Shown one piece after another: positions 1 to 11,735 of a stretch of DNA of 64,000 bases. The notes under the pieces were generated by a model. It ran no database searches. It had not been told where the DNA came from and saw only the letters and a list, made by a program, of their open reading frames with translations. This stretch comes from Taxawa tesnikishii (nom. ined.). Lineage: Eukaryota > Ascomycota > Dothideomycetes > Dothideales. Position 1 is the first letter of the stretch; every line of letters begins with the position of its first letter. Made by a program: the position numbers and the translations under genes. The stretch lies in assembly GCA_030247885.1 (NCBI GenBank), contig JAPDRO010000003.1, positions 1,922,001-1,986,000 on the forward strand. Reading direction: 5' to 3'.

Positions 1-509
1 ATGTCGACGCGAGCGCGGACGCAAGCGGCGACGCGGCCGCCTCCAGCGCCTACGAGAGCGCCTACGACAGCGCGTACTCGAGCGCGTACGAGAGCGCCTA
101 CTCCAGCATCTACGCCAGCTACTCGAGCGCCTGGGCCTCCGATTCCACCACCGCCCCGGCCGCAGCCGGCGACGCTGCCACCACCACCACCACCACCACT
201 TCCTCCAACAGCGCCAGCGCGTCCTCAGCTGCCGCGGCAACCACCACCGTCTCTGGCTCCACTTCCGGCACTGCCGCCGCAGCGGTTGCTTCGTCGAGCG
301 GCAGTAGCGCGTCCGGCAGCAGCAGCGGCAGCAGCAGCGGCGTGAGGACTTCCACGACCGGAACCCGCAGTGCTACGCAGAGCTCCGCTTCTTCCTCCGC
401 CACGTCGACCACGGTGGAGCAGAGCACTGGCGGCGCGGCGGGAATGAAGGTCGTGGGCGCCGGGGCCGGTCTCATACTCGGCGGCGCCATTGCCGTGGCG
501 TTGCTGTAG
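1..509 (+). CDS. GPI-anchored Ser/Ala/Thr-rich cell-wall protein, C-terminal part
   Basis: The real frame is the third one (codons from base 3), ending with TAG at 507-509; the gene starts before the window. The visible 168 residues hold an imperfect repeat of Tyr-containing units (YESAYDSAYSSAYESAYSS), a long Thr/Ser/Ala/Gly-rich stretch typical of O-mannosylated wall proteins, and a hydrophobic tail (GAGAGLILGGAIAVALL) after a small-residue region, which is the pattern of a GPI-attachment signal. The protein is therefore probably secreted and linked to plasma membrane or wall. No catalytic domain is visible in this part; the N-terminus, which may carry one, lies outside. The overlapping proline-rich reading in frame 1 is a compositional shadow. 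Confidence 0.75.
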   Translation, partial: VDASADASGDAAASSAYESAYDSAYSSAYESAYSSIYASYSSAWASDSTTAPAAAGDAATTTTTTTSSNSASASSAAAATTTVSGSTSGTAAAAVASSSGSSASGSSSGSSSGVRTSTTGTRSATQSSASSSATSTTVEQSTGGAAGMKVVGAGAGLILGGAIAVALL

Positions 510-1574
510 ACGGAATCAGAGGAGACGGAGGTGCTTGCCTGATCGGGTCGGCAGTGGCGATGAAAGCCAGCAGTTTGGGAATTGGGGAGATGGAGTTGCT
601 GGTTCATGGCAGGGAGTTCCTGTAGGATATACCAATTGGGTTTTGTTTATTTCTTTTCTAAAAATAAATAAATAGATAGATAAAGATCATGCAAATTTGG
701 AGAAGAAAAAACCACGCTCGCGGATCCATCGACTTTCCTCAAGAAAAACCCGTGCTCTCCTTCAGCATACAGCATCGGGAAACCATGGGATTGCCATTCG
801 TTGTTTCATCTCCGCTTGTTCTCGACTTCCTTAAGAACCATGTTCGTGGTTCTATCAATACCGCTGAGCAACCATGTTCTCCTCATCAGCAACTGCCTGC
901 CTCCCTGTACCGCCTTCCAGAGGACGAACCACCGCCCCCGTCCGCGGTCTCGAGCACATCCTGTGCTGACCCAAAGCCTGTTCTGCACACTTGCAGATTC
1001 AGAGCAGACCTGAGAAATATAGCCCGGCACAATCCAGCATCTTTTCTTTCATGTCATGTCGAGGGTAAATCCTCCATCCTCTCGTCTGGATCCCCCATCA
1101 CGGGTTTGTGGTCTAGCGCTATGACGTATAACATCTTCTTGGCAATTCACTGAAGTCCAAGCCCTGAGTTCTGAGAAGGGAGGGAAGGTTCCGCGTTGCG
1201 ACTCGCCGCGGCTAGTCCGTTTGCTTTTGTTGGTGCGGTGGGACCATCTTCCCTCTTCGCACAGAGCCGGTGGCGAAGGCCGAGCCCTGGTCCTGGCGGG
1301 TACGGAAATCTTGCGCCCGAAGCTCCTCATACCGTTCAGGTCTGCACCGGCTTTAGAAACGACGAGAGAGACGTTCGTGGCCATGCATTCGAAAGCCTGT
1401 CCCCGGGCTGAACGCATCGTGCACCTGCTCACGGTTTCGAACGATGGTCCTTCCGGTATCCGGCCGTGCTATTTAGCAGGATTGGTAGTTGTTTGCCAGG
1501 TGCTTCAGGGTGATGGCAACGTGATCCTCGAACGGCGATGAGGGACCTCCGAGAGACGGAAACAGTAGGAAGCG
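510..1574. other. Intergenic, no gene recognised
   Basis: About 1.07 kb between the 3' ends of the GPI protein and the ABC transporter (convergent genes). Short overlapping frames on both strands show no recognisable protein, repeated codon pattern or splice logic. A/T-rich bases at 650-690 may be the 3' UTR of the first gene. Confidence 0.5.
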
Positions 1575-4190
1575 CTAGGATGCCTCCAAACCCTCAATGT
1601 CCTCTTGCTTCTTCTTCTCCATCTCCACCTCCGCATAAGCGGGCGGGGGCAGTGCTTCCCCTCCTTCAACCCAGACCTTGCTAAGCTTCGTTTCGATTTC
1701 CTGCCTGCGTCTCTTCCATTCCTCAACTTTCTCGAGCCGTTCCCGCAGCTCATGCAATTCCTTTTCCACGCTGTCTTTCTCGCTTTCGGTGCCGATGCGC
1801 TGAAACTCCCACTCGTTGCCTTGGTGGCCCAGGCCCAGCGTGAGCGTGAAGCTGTGAAAGCGTTTCAGGGAGGCGCGGGTGGAGATGGTTATGAGGGCTA
1901 AAAGCACATCAGCACTTGACACGGATGTACATGGGCTTTCCACAAAACGGTTCGATGACTGGGAAAGGTAAAACGAAGCAGGGGAGGAAAGAAAGGAAAG
2001 GATGGGAGAAAAACGTACTGATGCCTCTCGCCTTTGCCATTTCGTACAGCAAGCCCTCAACGTCGCTGCTGACGGCACTGGTTCCCTCGTCTACGAAGGC
2101 GTACTTGGGCTCGTGGTACAGCAGCCTCGCGATGCCCATGCGCTGCTTCTCGCCACCGGAAAGTACGTCCTTCCATTCTTTGCGCGTATCCCAGCCGCCT
2201 TCGCGGTTCGTCAAATAACCAAGTCTGGCGTCCTCGAGCACCTGCTGCAGCTCGTGTTCCGTCCTTGAGGCATCTTTCATATCCATGGCCGTGTGTGGAT
2301 AGATGACCTGGTCCCGCAACGTGCCGGGACTCAGGTACGGCCGCTGAGGGAGGAACATGATGCCGTCCGTTCCCGTGGCTCGAGGCCGGGATACCAAGCC
2401 GCGATACGTTGGCCAGAGTCCGGCGACGACGCGGGCGACAGCGCTCTTGCCCGCGCCGTTCGGACCTGTGATCAGGAGATGTTCACCCGAGTGCACGATC
2501 ACGCTCAGGTTCTCGATGAGCTCCTCACCGCCTGCTGGGTACAGGTTCGGCGCGACGATGGGCACATTCTCTAACCTTACGCCATCGAAACCTTTGTGGA
2601 CGGTGCCTTGTACGTCAGGCAGCGAGTATGGCTCTGGATACGAGTTGCGTGGTGTGAAGTAAGCGTTTGCGTGCACTCGGTGTAATGTCGAAATAAGAGT
2701 GTAGACGCGCGAGGTGTAGCCCGCAAGCTCGGAGAGATCCTTGATGCTGTACATCATGCGGCCACCGGCATCGGCGAGAGAGCATAAGGCGTTTGTTGGT
2801 GACGAACTGTCTCATCCTGCCGCCATTCGAGTCACTTGCTGATGAATCTGCATCACCTGGCTTTACGGGATTGCCAGCCGGGTCTGCGTAGTCCGGTTCG
2901 CTCATGCCGCCCCAAGCCGGAAGAAACACTGGGAGTGAAGTAATCAGGTATCCAAACGCAGACCATGAATACTTGAGAACGAAGTCCTCGAGTATGTTAT
3001 ACCGAATCTTGAGGCTGTAAATCCTTTCCATCCACTCCTTTAGCTCTCGAAAGCCCTTGTCAAGGAACACTTTCTCCATCTGATCCCCCCGTAGAAAGCA
3101 ACCTCTTCCGCGTTTGCGATGAGGCGAGCATGGAGGGCCCTGAAATCGCCTTCGCGCTTTCCCTCGACCGCTTTCAGCTTTCCGAAGGGCGGCGATAGCC
3201 GTCGCAGCAAAGCAGCAGTGGCAAAATAGTTTGCAAATAATCCGGACAGAGCTAACGGGCCGAGTGAGCGGTAGAGCTGATAATTGAAGACGATGAGGTC
3301 CACAAATGGCTTGCCCAGACTGGAGTACAGGGACGCAGCTGAATCGCAGAAGAGCGTTAGGTCTTGGGTGATGAACTGATCTGCACCCGTACCCACGCCG
3401 CCATCAAGGTTAGACAGCTTGTAGAAGTTTAGGTTGTCGTTTAGGTAGAGGTCGTGTATGTATCGAGTCAGACGCGTCCGGAAGGCAATGGACACCTTGG
3501 ATTGCAGGAACTTGATCATCGAGTTTGTGTATGAAGCAAAGCCACCAATGGTACACCACTTCAGGATGCCCCAGAGAAATGCTTTGCCTCGGCCGGCGAC
3601 AAGATCCCGTACAATCTCTCCGTCTAGTCTAGCGACGACCAAAGAGAGGTAGGTGCGCAGAAGCAAGAACGCACCATGGCTGAAGAGCAAGCCCGTTTCC
3701 TTGCTCGTCCATCGAGGTATCATGATGTTCAACAGACTGAGGAACTGGTGCAAAAGGCGAGGTTGAGCCCCGGCTTTGTCTGCGGCGGAGGGACTTGCGG
3801 TAACCGTCCGTCACCCAGACCGGCCGCTCTTGGTGGCTGCAGGAAGAGTCTCCGGTGTGCGTCAAAGGTTGTTGGCTTTGTTGGGTATATGGTGACTCTC
3901 GATGTGGTATGCTTATAGGGTACGTATATCGTCCTTGAGCCATCTTTTCCTCTCAAGCCAGAGTTCCTTCTGAGCAGGCGCCTCCCGGTCTCTTTTTCTT
4001 TCCGTTTGGCTGTCCACCATTGGAAGCCACCATAACTGGTTGTAATGATGCTGATTGCAAGAGCAAGAGTCGCTAGCAATTGGCTCGCTCGCGACGTGTG
4101 CTTCCATCTTCCCCGGATACGGTCCAGGTATCGCTTCAGCAAAACGGAGATGGGGTGTTGTGCGTGTCGAAGGGTGGATTGTGCCGCCAT
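1575..4190 (-). CDS. PXA1: Peroxisomal ABCD half-transporter for long-chain fatty acyl-CoA (Pxa1-like)
   Basis: This is an ABC half-transporter of the ABCD/adrenoleukodystrophy family, which imports long-chain acyl-CoA into peroxisomes for beta-oxidation. It starts MAAQSTLR at 4190; the N-terminal membrane region carries family segments such as [15 protein letters not shown] and [16 protein letters not shown], followed by the EAA-like segment [11 protein letters not shown]. The nucleotide-binding domain has Walker A GPNGAGKS, signature LSGGEKQ and Walker [10 protein letters not shown]. One intron, 1898-2018 (GTACGT..TTTTAG), precedes the last exon. The reading frame jumps three times: at the A4 run 3752-3755, the C6 run 3085-3090 and the CT repeat near 2777-2783 (one, one and two bases short). 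Allowing for these the product is about 832 residues, a normal length. Sequencing errors are the likely cause, since both flanks of each break stay conserved. Pxa1 rather than Pxa2 is my judgement from overall similarity. Confidence 0.88.
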
Positions 4191-4479
4191 ACTGTATGTG
4201 TGGTATTCATTGACCGCAACTGGAAGTACAGAGAGACAGGAATAAGAGCATCACGACAAGCAGTGTGTCAAGTGCGTAGTACGGGGTGACGATGATGTCT
4301 TGTAGGAACTGGACTGACATGTGAAAGGAAGCGGACGCAGATCCCTCGGCTGAACGTCTTCCCCATGAAGAGGTCACGCGTGGAGGCGGCCCGCTTTGTC
4401 GACATGGTCACTATACTTAGCACGTACATCAACCACCCATCTATCTCGCACACTATACAGTAACAGCGGCATGGCAAGA

Positions 4480-4870
4480 TTCAATTGCAACATGGCAAAT
4501 CGGACTTCGAGGCTGCTGGAAACGCGAAGCCATGGAACTATAGCCACCCAATACTCAGCAGAAGCTTTTCGTCTGCTTCGAGGGTAGAGGGGTCGCATGT
4601 GACTCGTCCTCGAAGGCCAACTCGAAGTCAAGCACCTGGATTGCGAAGGTCGAGATGCTAATGTCGAAGCAGAAGCGGTGCCCACCGGCGTCGCTGGGTG
4701 TGAAGATGTAATGGCCCTAGCGCTCTTCCGTCAGGTCGGCGGCTCGTATTTCGACCTCACCGAGGATGGTTGTGCCCTTTCCATTTTCGATCTAGCTGCG
4801 AACATATCTAACATCTTGAGAGCCTCTTCCGCTTCGTGTGGCAATTCGGGGAGCGATGTAGATTGGGCAG
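4480..4870 (-). pseudogene. Possible relic of a p24/EMP24 family (GOLD domain) gene
   Basis: On the minus strand, 4590-4785 reads NGKGTTILGEVEIRAADLTE, a stop, then GHYIFTPSDAGGHRFCFD and STFAIQVLDFELAFEDE. That order (loop with a Gly, aromatic-x-F-T, D-x-G, RFCF, then a beta strand with acidic end) is the signature of the GOLD domain of p24 cargo receptors, which sort proteins in COPII/COPI vesicles between ER and Golgi. The upstream part carries ELPHEAEE in another frame, resembling the conserved ELP segment of p24 proteins, and the expected C-terminal transmembrane helix is not recognisable. A 44-bp GTGAGG..GCTAG segment could instead be an intron. I infer a decayed copy or a gene badly garbled by sequence errors; which of the two is unclear. 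Confidence 0.4.
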
Positions 4871-5061
4871 TACGTATTGTTGAAATAGGAGATCAGATAG
4901 TTTTCTTGTGCAAACAACAACAACGCTCCACATCAGAGAGAGGTAAGAACGAAGCCTCGCATCACGAAGTGGGAATGCATGAACGTTTTGTCGTAGAGAG
5001 CAATGGAAAGAACAATGTCGTGTAAGAGAGGAGGAAAGTGCGGCATTCTATATCGCAAGGA

Positions 5062-5063
<2 letters not shown>

Positions 5064-5102
<39 letters not shown>
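5064..5102. repeat. (GAAA)n microsatellite
   Basis: About nine to ten near-perfect GAAA tetramers in the intergenic stretch downstream of the ankyrin gene. No coding role. Confidence 0.9.
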
Positions 5103-5382
5103 TAAACAAGAAGAGCTACTGCATAGAAGCAGTAGTGCGTACATACTCGATGCAATACAACACTAGTCCATTTCGATAACATCGTACTCAGATCCTCTTT
5201 TGGAAGCAGTCCTGCACAAGAAGAGACGTAACTGAGAACACACTGGTCTTAGGATGTAGACGCCAACCATGTCTCTGAGGCAGGCAAAAAAGGCCCTAAC
5301 GGTTTCACGAGACAAAACCCCATACATTATCCAGCATCTCTTTTGGTAGTCGTAGAATTGATTCCTCACCCAAGTACCAACC

Positions 5383-5894
5383 TCAAGCCCCTCCATCCTG
5401 CACCACCCCATCCCCCTGATCTGCCTGACCCTCCTCTTGAACCCCAAACCACCCCAAATACTCTTCCTTCTTGAACATCCTCGCCGCATCGACCGCATTC
5501 GGCTGCCCATTGTACACATCCGCTCTCCCCACCTCCCACAGCAACCTCACCACCTCATCCTCGCCCTTGAACACCGCCCCGGCAATCGGACTCTGACCTC
5601 TGTCGTTCAGCACGTTCGGATCTGCGCCTTTCTCCAACAGCATCTTAACTGTGTCCGCGTGGCCGTGGTATGCGGCCAGCATGAGTAACGTGTCGCCTTT
5701 GTGGTTTGTGAGGTTGGGCGGGATGCCCGCAGAGATGTATTGCGTGAGTTCGGGGTTTGGCCTGCGCGTGCAAAGTCGAAGAGCTTCGAGGCGAGATCGA
5801 GGGCGGCTGATGGGAGCTCGGAGATGGATTTCGGCGGGGCGGAAGTGCTGGTGCTGGTGTTGGCGGCAGAACCGTCTTGCTGTGGTAGTCCCAT
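5383..5894 (-). CDS. Small ankyrin-repeat protein
   Basis: About 170 residues from ATG at 5894 (MGLPQQDGSAANTS) to TGA at 5383-5385. After a Ser/Thr-rich leader and a helix (LDLASKLFDFARAG) come two to three ankyrin repeats: HKGDTLLMLAAYHGHADTV, LLEKGADPNVLNDRGQSPIA and VFKGEDEVVRLL. Small free-standing ankyrin proteins of this type are conserved in fungi; they are presumed protein-binding adaptors, with no known partner I can name. The frame changes at the T3 run 5756-5758 (an A run in the gene), where one missing base splits the ARAG-Q-NPELTQYIS junction. No intron is needed. Start choice rests on the in-frame ATG nearest the conserved region; an upstream in-frame extension reaches about 5981. 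Confidence 0.75.
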
Positions 5895-6229
5895 CTTTGC
5901 GGCTGATGTGTGTTCTGGATGCGCGGGTGGTGTATATAGTAGGAAAATGCAGCAGTGTTCCGTGTACGATTTGCTTTCCAACGGACGAGCTCGTTGTCAG
6001 CAAAATGTACCTTTCACAGGTTTATACCGATGACGCAACTGGCGAAGCTTATCGATCTCGGACGTTTCACTCCATAGCGCAGTGCGAGCATAGTCCAGAC
6101 CTTTGCTTTGGGAACGATATAGAGGAGTCAGACATGGGTTGAGACATGCTCGTAGTTTGAGGATGTTTCTGTTACAATTCCGGCGAGCGCCGTCTATGTC
6201 GACAGCAGCCCCGCCATTTCGCGAGGATC
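5895..6229. other. Intergenic between ankyrin gene and PRP45
   Basis: About 335 bp upstream of the ankyrin gene and downstream of PRP45 (head-to-tail). No gene or clear promoter element recognised. Confidence 0.5.
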
Positions 6230-8030
6230 TCAGTCGTCCTCTTCCACTCTAGCCCTCTTGCTTTCCCTTCCTTCAGCTTCCTGCAGTCCATATCTCTTAG
6301 TTCCCCCACTTTGCCCAGCAGCCTTCTGCGCATCCGCAATCATCTGGTCCACACCAAACGGATCATCGCCTCGGTCCCGTTCGAACTGCACGGGTCCCTC
6401 TCGCGCCTCAGCAGTACCAGCACCCTTGAACCCTTCCTTCGGTGCTCGCCCAAGCGCCTCGAACCTCTTTGTCCCCTGAATCCTCTCGAGAGTCTCACCG
6501 CCGTCGTCTTCATCATCGTTCATGCTTGGCCGGTAGATCGAGTTCAGCGCATCCCTATCCGCAAAAAGCGGCTTATCGTATGCCTGGTCTTCGTTGAACC
6601 CGGCCGCGAAACCACTACTCTGGTTGAACAACCGCGAATCGTACATCGTCTCCTTAGATTGCGTGGGCTTTGCCAAACCCAATGCAACCTTTTCACTGAT
6701 GTCTCGGTTCTGCTCACGCGCCATCATCTGCAGTTTACGCTCGTGGCCCATGTTCTTCTGGCGCATCTCGCGCTGGTTCTCACGTCGGCGCTCCGCGCGA
6801 ATACGCTCTCTTTCCCGCATATCCTCTTCCTCGGAATTCGGACTGGGCGAGCGTGATGAGTAGCTTCCACTGCGGCTGCGACTCCTGCTTGAAGGGCTCC
6901 TGTCGTCCCTAGACGCCCTTCTGCCTGCAGCGGCATTTGCTCGCTCTTCTCTTGCCCTCTGAGCCAGGGCACGTAGATTGTCTTCTTTGTGTTCCTTTTC
7001 TTTCTCTGCCAGTCGCTGTTGCATTAATGCGCGCTGCTTCACCTCCTCGCGTGCGTGGCGATCCGCCGTGAAAAGAGCCTCCGCAAACTGGGCGAACTTG
7101 TCGTTGATTGTGACGTCCTGAAGTCCACGTCCGTCTGCCGCGAGACGTTTGTCGAGTGGCACAGTATAACCTTTCGGGTTCTTCCAGTTGCTCACAGGGG
7201 CGGGATGCGCCACGCCTCCTGGTCCTCGGCCGTCAATTTCCTTGGAGGGCTGTGAAGCTGAGGGGGTGGAGGGGATGGCGGGCCTCTAGGGATCTTTTTG
7301 TGCTTGAATTTTGGCGGCTCCATAGGGTCGATCTGCCTTTCTTGGATCTTGATGATACGATCTTTGCCCTTGCCCTCGCCCATTTGGGCGGCTGGTGTAT
7401 ACCGCACGAAGGTGGCTTCCTTACGAGTCGTCCCTTTGACATTCTGGTGATAGAGTGTTAGTTCAGGATAGACAAGAAGGACTTCTGAGTATGAGAAAGG
7501 AAGACCAACCTTTGGTTTTTGTGCTGCAACAGCCCCAGAAACTAATGCTGCAAGGGCGTCTGCTGTTTTCTTCCTAGTCTCTTCAACGTCTTCCTCACTC
7601 GGTCGCGAGAGATCCAGCTCTCCTGCATTAGCCTGTTGACGTAAAGGTATAAGGTCTTTGAAAGATGCTTGCACGATGCGCTTCTCTCCATGTCCTCTGC
7701 GAGCAATAGCCGTGTAGTCAACCTTGCCTTCGCCATCGACCTTTATTGCAAGAGCATTTGAGCTACCGGTCTGTTTCCTGCCCATGGAGAGAGGGTACTG
7801 CGCCATTGGAATCTCAGGGAAACTCCCTCCATCCCCATAGTCTCCATCTGAACGAGGCCTCCAGCCAGCTCTTTGACCGTAAGGCGGTGGCCCTGTTCGT
7901 TTGACAACCAGCTGCTGAGACTCCAGCTCATGTGCTGAAACGATCCGCGGCCCTGCGGCGCATGAGATTCCTCCTCTTCACCCGTATACTTTGGTTTCGG
8001 TAGAGCACTTAGGAGTGATCGGGTCGCCAT
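6230..8030 (-). CDS. PRP45: SNW/SKIP-family pre-mRNA splicing factor Prp45
   Basis: About 578 residues. Prp45/SKIP is a spliceosome component needed for the second splicing step and for recruiting the disassembly helicase; it also touches transcription. The start MATRSLLSALPKPKYTG and the segments PRIVSAHELE, GPPPYGQR and VNWKNPKG-like SNWKNPKGYTVPLDKR are hallmark SNW sequences; the middle has a coiled, Arg/Glu-rich stretch with an RS-like patch (SRSRSRSGSYSSRSPSP), and the C-terminus is acidic (RARVEEDD). An intron at 7444-7509 joins KPK to NVKG. The frame slips twice, at the C3 run 7951-7953 and the G4 run 7197-7200, each needing one extra base. The two pieces meet exactly where SNW proteins continue, so this is one gene. 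It shares a 443-bp upstream region with the divergent YIH1 gene. Confidence 0.92.
7444..7509 (-). other. Intron in PRP45
   Basis: 66 bp, GTTGGT donor and CACCAG acceptor on the minus strand; removing it joins CCAAAG to AATGTC and restores the conserved SNW reading. Confidence 0.8.
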
Positions 8031-8473
8031 AGCGGATCCTGTAACGTGCGTCTTGCGCCAGAGGTTGTAGGAAAGTCCGCGTGTAGAGCACCCTAAGGAT
8101 CGACCAAAATCAGTCGCTTAGTATGACTCGAGCCAGATCCAAGCTGTTGAAAACACGGGAGAACAAGTCGACGGTAGGCAGTGGTAGCCTGGGTATAGGT
8201 TGCGAAATGTAGTTCGAGCGAACAATGGGGTAAGGTCAGTCGCGCGACACACTTCGCATCAGATTCAAACCGTTCGGTATCCGGTAACCGAGATGGCCGT
8301 GGTATGTGGTGGAGTGCGAGTTGTGGTTCGAAGTCTGGAGTGTCTGGAAGATTTCCGTGACGCGCTTTACGTCCGTGCGCGAGATCCCCGAGTCACATGA
8401 CCATAGACAGCGTGTTTCAGATTTCCGTCCATCAATCTTCGGCTCAACTTCCTCTACCTTGCTGCTAGGTGCG
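8031..8473. promoter_or_regulatory. Divergent promoter region PRP45 / YIH1
   Basis: 443 bp between the two start codons, the only space for both promoters. No clear TATA box; the region shows no coding signal apart from an in-frame upstream extension of YIH1 that lacks conservation-like features. Confidence 0.5.
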
Positions 8474-9367
8474 ATGGCCGAGTCTGCTTTGGAAGACGAG
8501 ATTCTCTCTATCAATGCCATTTATAGTGAATCTACGCTTCAAGTAGTCTCGAATAATCCGAAGATCTGTGCACTGCAACTTCCAGACAGTGCTGCCATCT
8601 CTCTTCGCTTGGAATTTCCAGACGGTTATCCTGACGCGCCGCCTTCAATTCTTGGGACACAATCAGTTGGTGAAGGTGTCGGTAAGGGTGAGGGGAAGCA
8701 TGTTGTTGAGATCGCTCGAAACATCTTGGCCGAGGCCTATCAACCGGGTTCGCCATGCATCTTCGATCTTGTCGAAGAACTCAACCAGAGGCTTCAGCAG
8801 CTCGAGGAGATCGCAGCTGAGAGGAGTCAAGAGCAACAAACTGCTGAAAGGAATGGTCAGGAGCATCACGACGAACCTGACGAACCGGGGCCTGACGATG
8901 AGCAGCCGGCCGACATCTCGGACAAGGAGCCGCCTTGGATCCTCTCGGATGTCTTCACAGAAAAGAAGTCAGTTTTCATAGCTCGAGCCGTCCCTGTGAG
9001 CTCGCCTTCTGAGGCAAAATCATATCTGCATCATCTACTGGCTACGGATAAGAAGGTTGCTAAAGCTACGCACAACATCACCGCATGGCGAATTCACGGA
9101 GCCAACGATAGTGCTTATCAAGACTGCGACGACGATGGAGAAACGGCTGCCGGAGGTCGTGTTCTGCATTTGATGCAGCTAATGGATATCTGGAACGTCA
9201 TGGTCGTTGTCACGCGATGGTATGGTGGCATACAGCTGGGTCCGGATCGTTTCAGGATCATCAACAGTGCAGCGAGAGATGCTTTCGTAAAGGGCGGCTA
9301 CGTCAAAGATGGCAATGCAGGTGGGAAAACAGAGGGGGAAGAAGAAAGGCAAGAAATGAGGACTTGA
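8474..9367 (+). CDS. YIH1: Yih1/IMPACT-family RWD protein (Gcn2 regulator)
   Basis: 297 residues in the single long frame. Yih1/IMPACT binds Gcn1 through its RWD domain and so restrains Gcn2 activation and the amino-acid starvation response. The N-terminal RWD domain is visible at about residues 5-110 (EDEILSINAIYSE, RLEFPDGYPDAPPSI), then an acidic linker, then the ancient UPF0029/YigZ-type domain (KKSVFIARAVPV, ITAWRIHG, MDIWNVMVVVTRWYGGIQLG). The start at 8474 (MAESALEDEIL) is chosen because RWD begins there; the frame stays open upstream to 8306. The last codons are uncertain: a shift by one base near the A4 run at about 9336-9339 would give a lysine-rich end (GKKKGKK) stopping at 9359, which looks more natural than the acidic tail in the open frame. 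Confidence 0.9.
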   Translation: MAESALEDEILSINAIYSESTLQVVSNNPKICALQLPDSAAISLRLEFPDGYPDAPPSILGTQSVGEGVGKGEGKHVVEIARNILAEAYQPGSPCIFDLVEELNQRLQQLEEIAAERSQEQQTAERNGQEHHDEPDEPGPDDEQPADISDKEPPWILSDVFTEKKSVFIARAVPVSSPSEAKSYLHHLLATDKKVAKATHNITAWRIHGANDSAYQDCDDDGETAAGGRVLHLMQLMDIWNVMVVVTRWYGGIQLGPDRFRIINSAARDAFVKGGYVKDGNAGGKTEGEEERQEMRT

Positions 9368-9561
9368 CATTAAGCGCAATTAGGCGACAAACGTTTCCCT
9401 GTCACCAACGGTGGCTGAAGGCTTTGCGTGAGAGATCACTGAGCATTTCTGAGATTCAGTCAATTACTAGACGGAGACGACAGGGCACTGGACAATTTGG
9501 ATACGTTCACTCTTGGGGCATTGTCGATCTGGTATCCATCCAGCGGGCCTTCAGGTGAGCC

Positions 9562-10133
9562 CTAAGGCATATCGAGGCCTCTGGCGACTGTAGGTCCGGC
9601 CGTGTCTTCTTCTTCTTCACAATCCGGCTGCTTAGTTGGTCTGGAAAGTCCAGAAAGATCGGTATCCTTGCATACTTCCACCAGAGAGGCCTCGTGGCAT
9701 ATTCCTGTAAAAGTGCAGCCGATGAGGTGCCACATGCATTCTGCATCCTTTGTACTGTTATGGGAGTGCCGAGCCAGCGCAGCCAACTTCTCCGGTTCAG
9801 GAATTTCTTTTGAGTCACCGCCGCAGAAGATTGCCGGAAGCTTGCCCGACTTGCAACCTAGCTCGATTCCAGACCGCTCTACAGAGGGAGGATGACAATC
9901 GAAGCGTCCACCACCCGACAGAATACATTCGTCAACGTGTGGCGGAAGAAGTTCTACGGGGAAGGGTATGGGTAAGGGGGCAGACCAGAGCAGCCTTCAG
10001 AATCACATCCTAGCGTGGGAAGGCCGTCGTTGGGCGTTACCTTGACTGGCAAGGCTGCAGTGAGGCGGACCAGGATGGGCAAGGCGAGGGCGCCGACAAG
10101 GCCGAGTTTGAAGGACTGTGTCGATGTTAGCAT
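9562..10133 (-). CDS. Small cysteine-rich secreted protein, family not recognised
   Basis: About 190 residues when one missing base is allowed at the G4 run 9958-9961 (a C run in the gene). It begins MLTSTQSFKLGLVGALALP, a textbook signal peptide with likely cleavage near the Ala-Leu-Pro that follows. The mature part has eleven cysteines spread along its length (GCDSEGCSG, DECIL, FDCHP, GCKSG, FCGGD, ECMWHLIGC, ICHE, VCKD, DCEEEE), Pro/Gly-rich loops and an acidic end. Nothing in it matches a family I know (no CFEM or hydrophobin spacing). An alternative start at 10198 with a 5' exon spliced by GTAAGT is possible but gives a poorer signal sequence. Small size, a secretion signal and many cysteines suggest an extracellular disulfide-stabilised protein; its role is unknown. 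Confidence 0.65.
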
Positions 10134-10444
10134 GGAATCCCGAGAACAGAACGCCGAGATCGAGTCAAGAATGAACTTACAAACTGGCCACGTGTCATGA
10201 CGGAGGCTTTGGGTGTCTCCTGTAGGCTAGAGTGGATGGCGAACCGTTGCAGACTTCTCTCTCAGACTATTGTGGTATTTAGAACAAGGGGAGACAGAGC
10301 GAAAAACAGCTCTCTTAAATACGACAAGTGCAGAAGGACGGAAAGCTAGAGGGATTCCGAGAAGGTACGCAGCTAGAATAGACTTTGTGGTACCCGGAGG
10401 TAGAAAAGATTAGAGCTGTGGTAACATCTATCTCCCAACAAAGT
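10134..10444. other. Intergenic
   Basis: About 311 bp containing the promoter of the secreted protein gene and the 3' UTR of the nitronate monooxygenase gene (same strand). Nothing else recognised. Confidence 0.5.

Positions 10445-11735
<1,291 letters not shown>

Larger units (their letters stand above)
4191..5382. other. Intergenic with GOLD-domain relic and GAAA repeat
   Basis: A 1.2 kb stretch between the ABC transporter start and the 3' end of the ankyrin gene. It holds the decayed p24-like segment listed separately, a (GAAA)n microsatellite at about 5064-5102, and probably the 3' UTR of the ankyrin gene (5163-5382). No intact gene is visible. Confidence 0.5.

Noticed and set aside
1-345. 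Proline-rich 114-codon frame at the left edge
   Set aside because: It is a shadow of the Ser/Ala-rich GPI protein in the third frame; composition and GPI-like tail support only the latter.
9562-10133. Reading the secreted protein as a broken pseudogene
   Set aside because: Only one break, in a C run like those in intact housekeeping genes; cysteines and composition continue on both sides.
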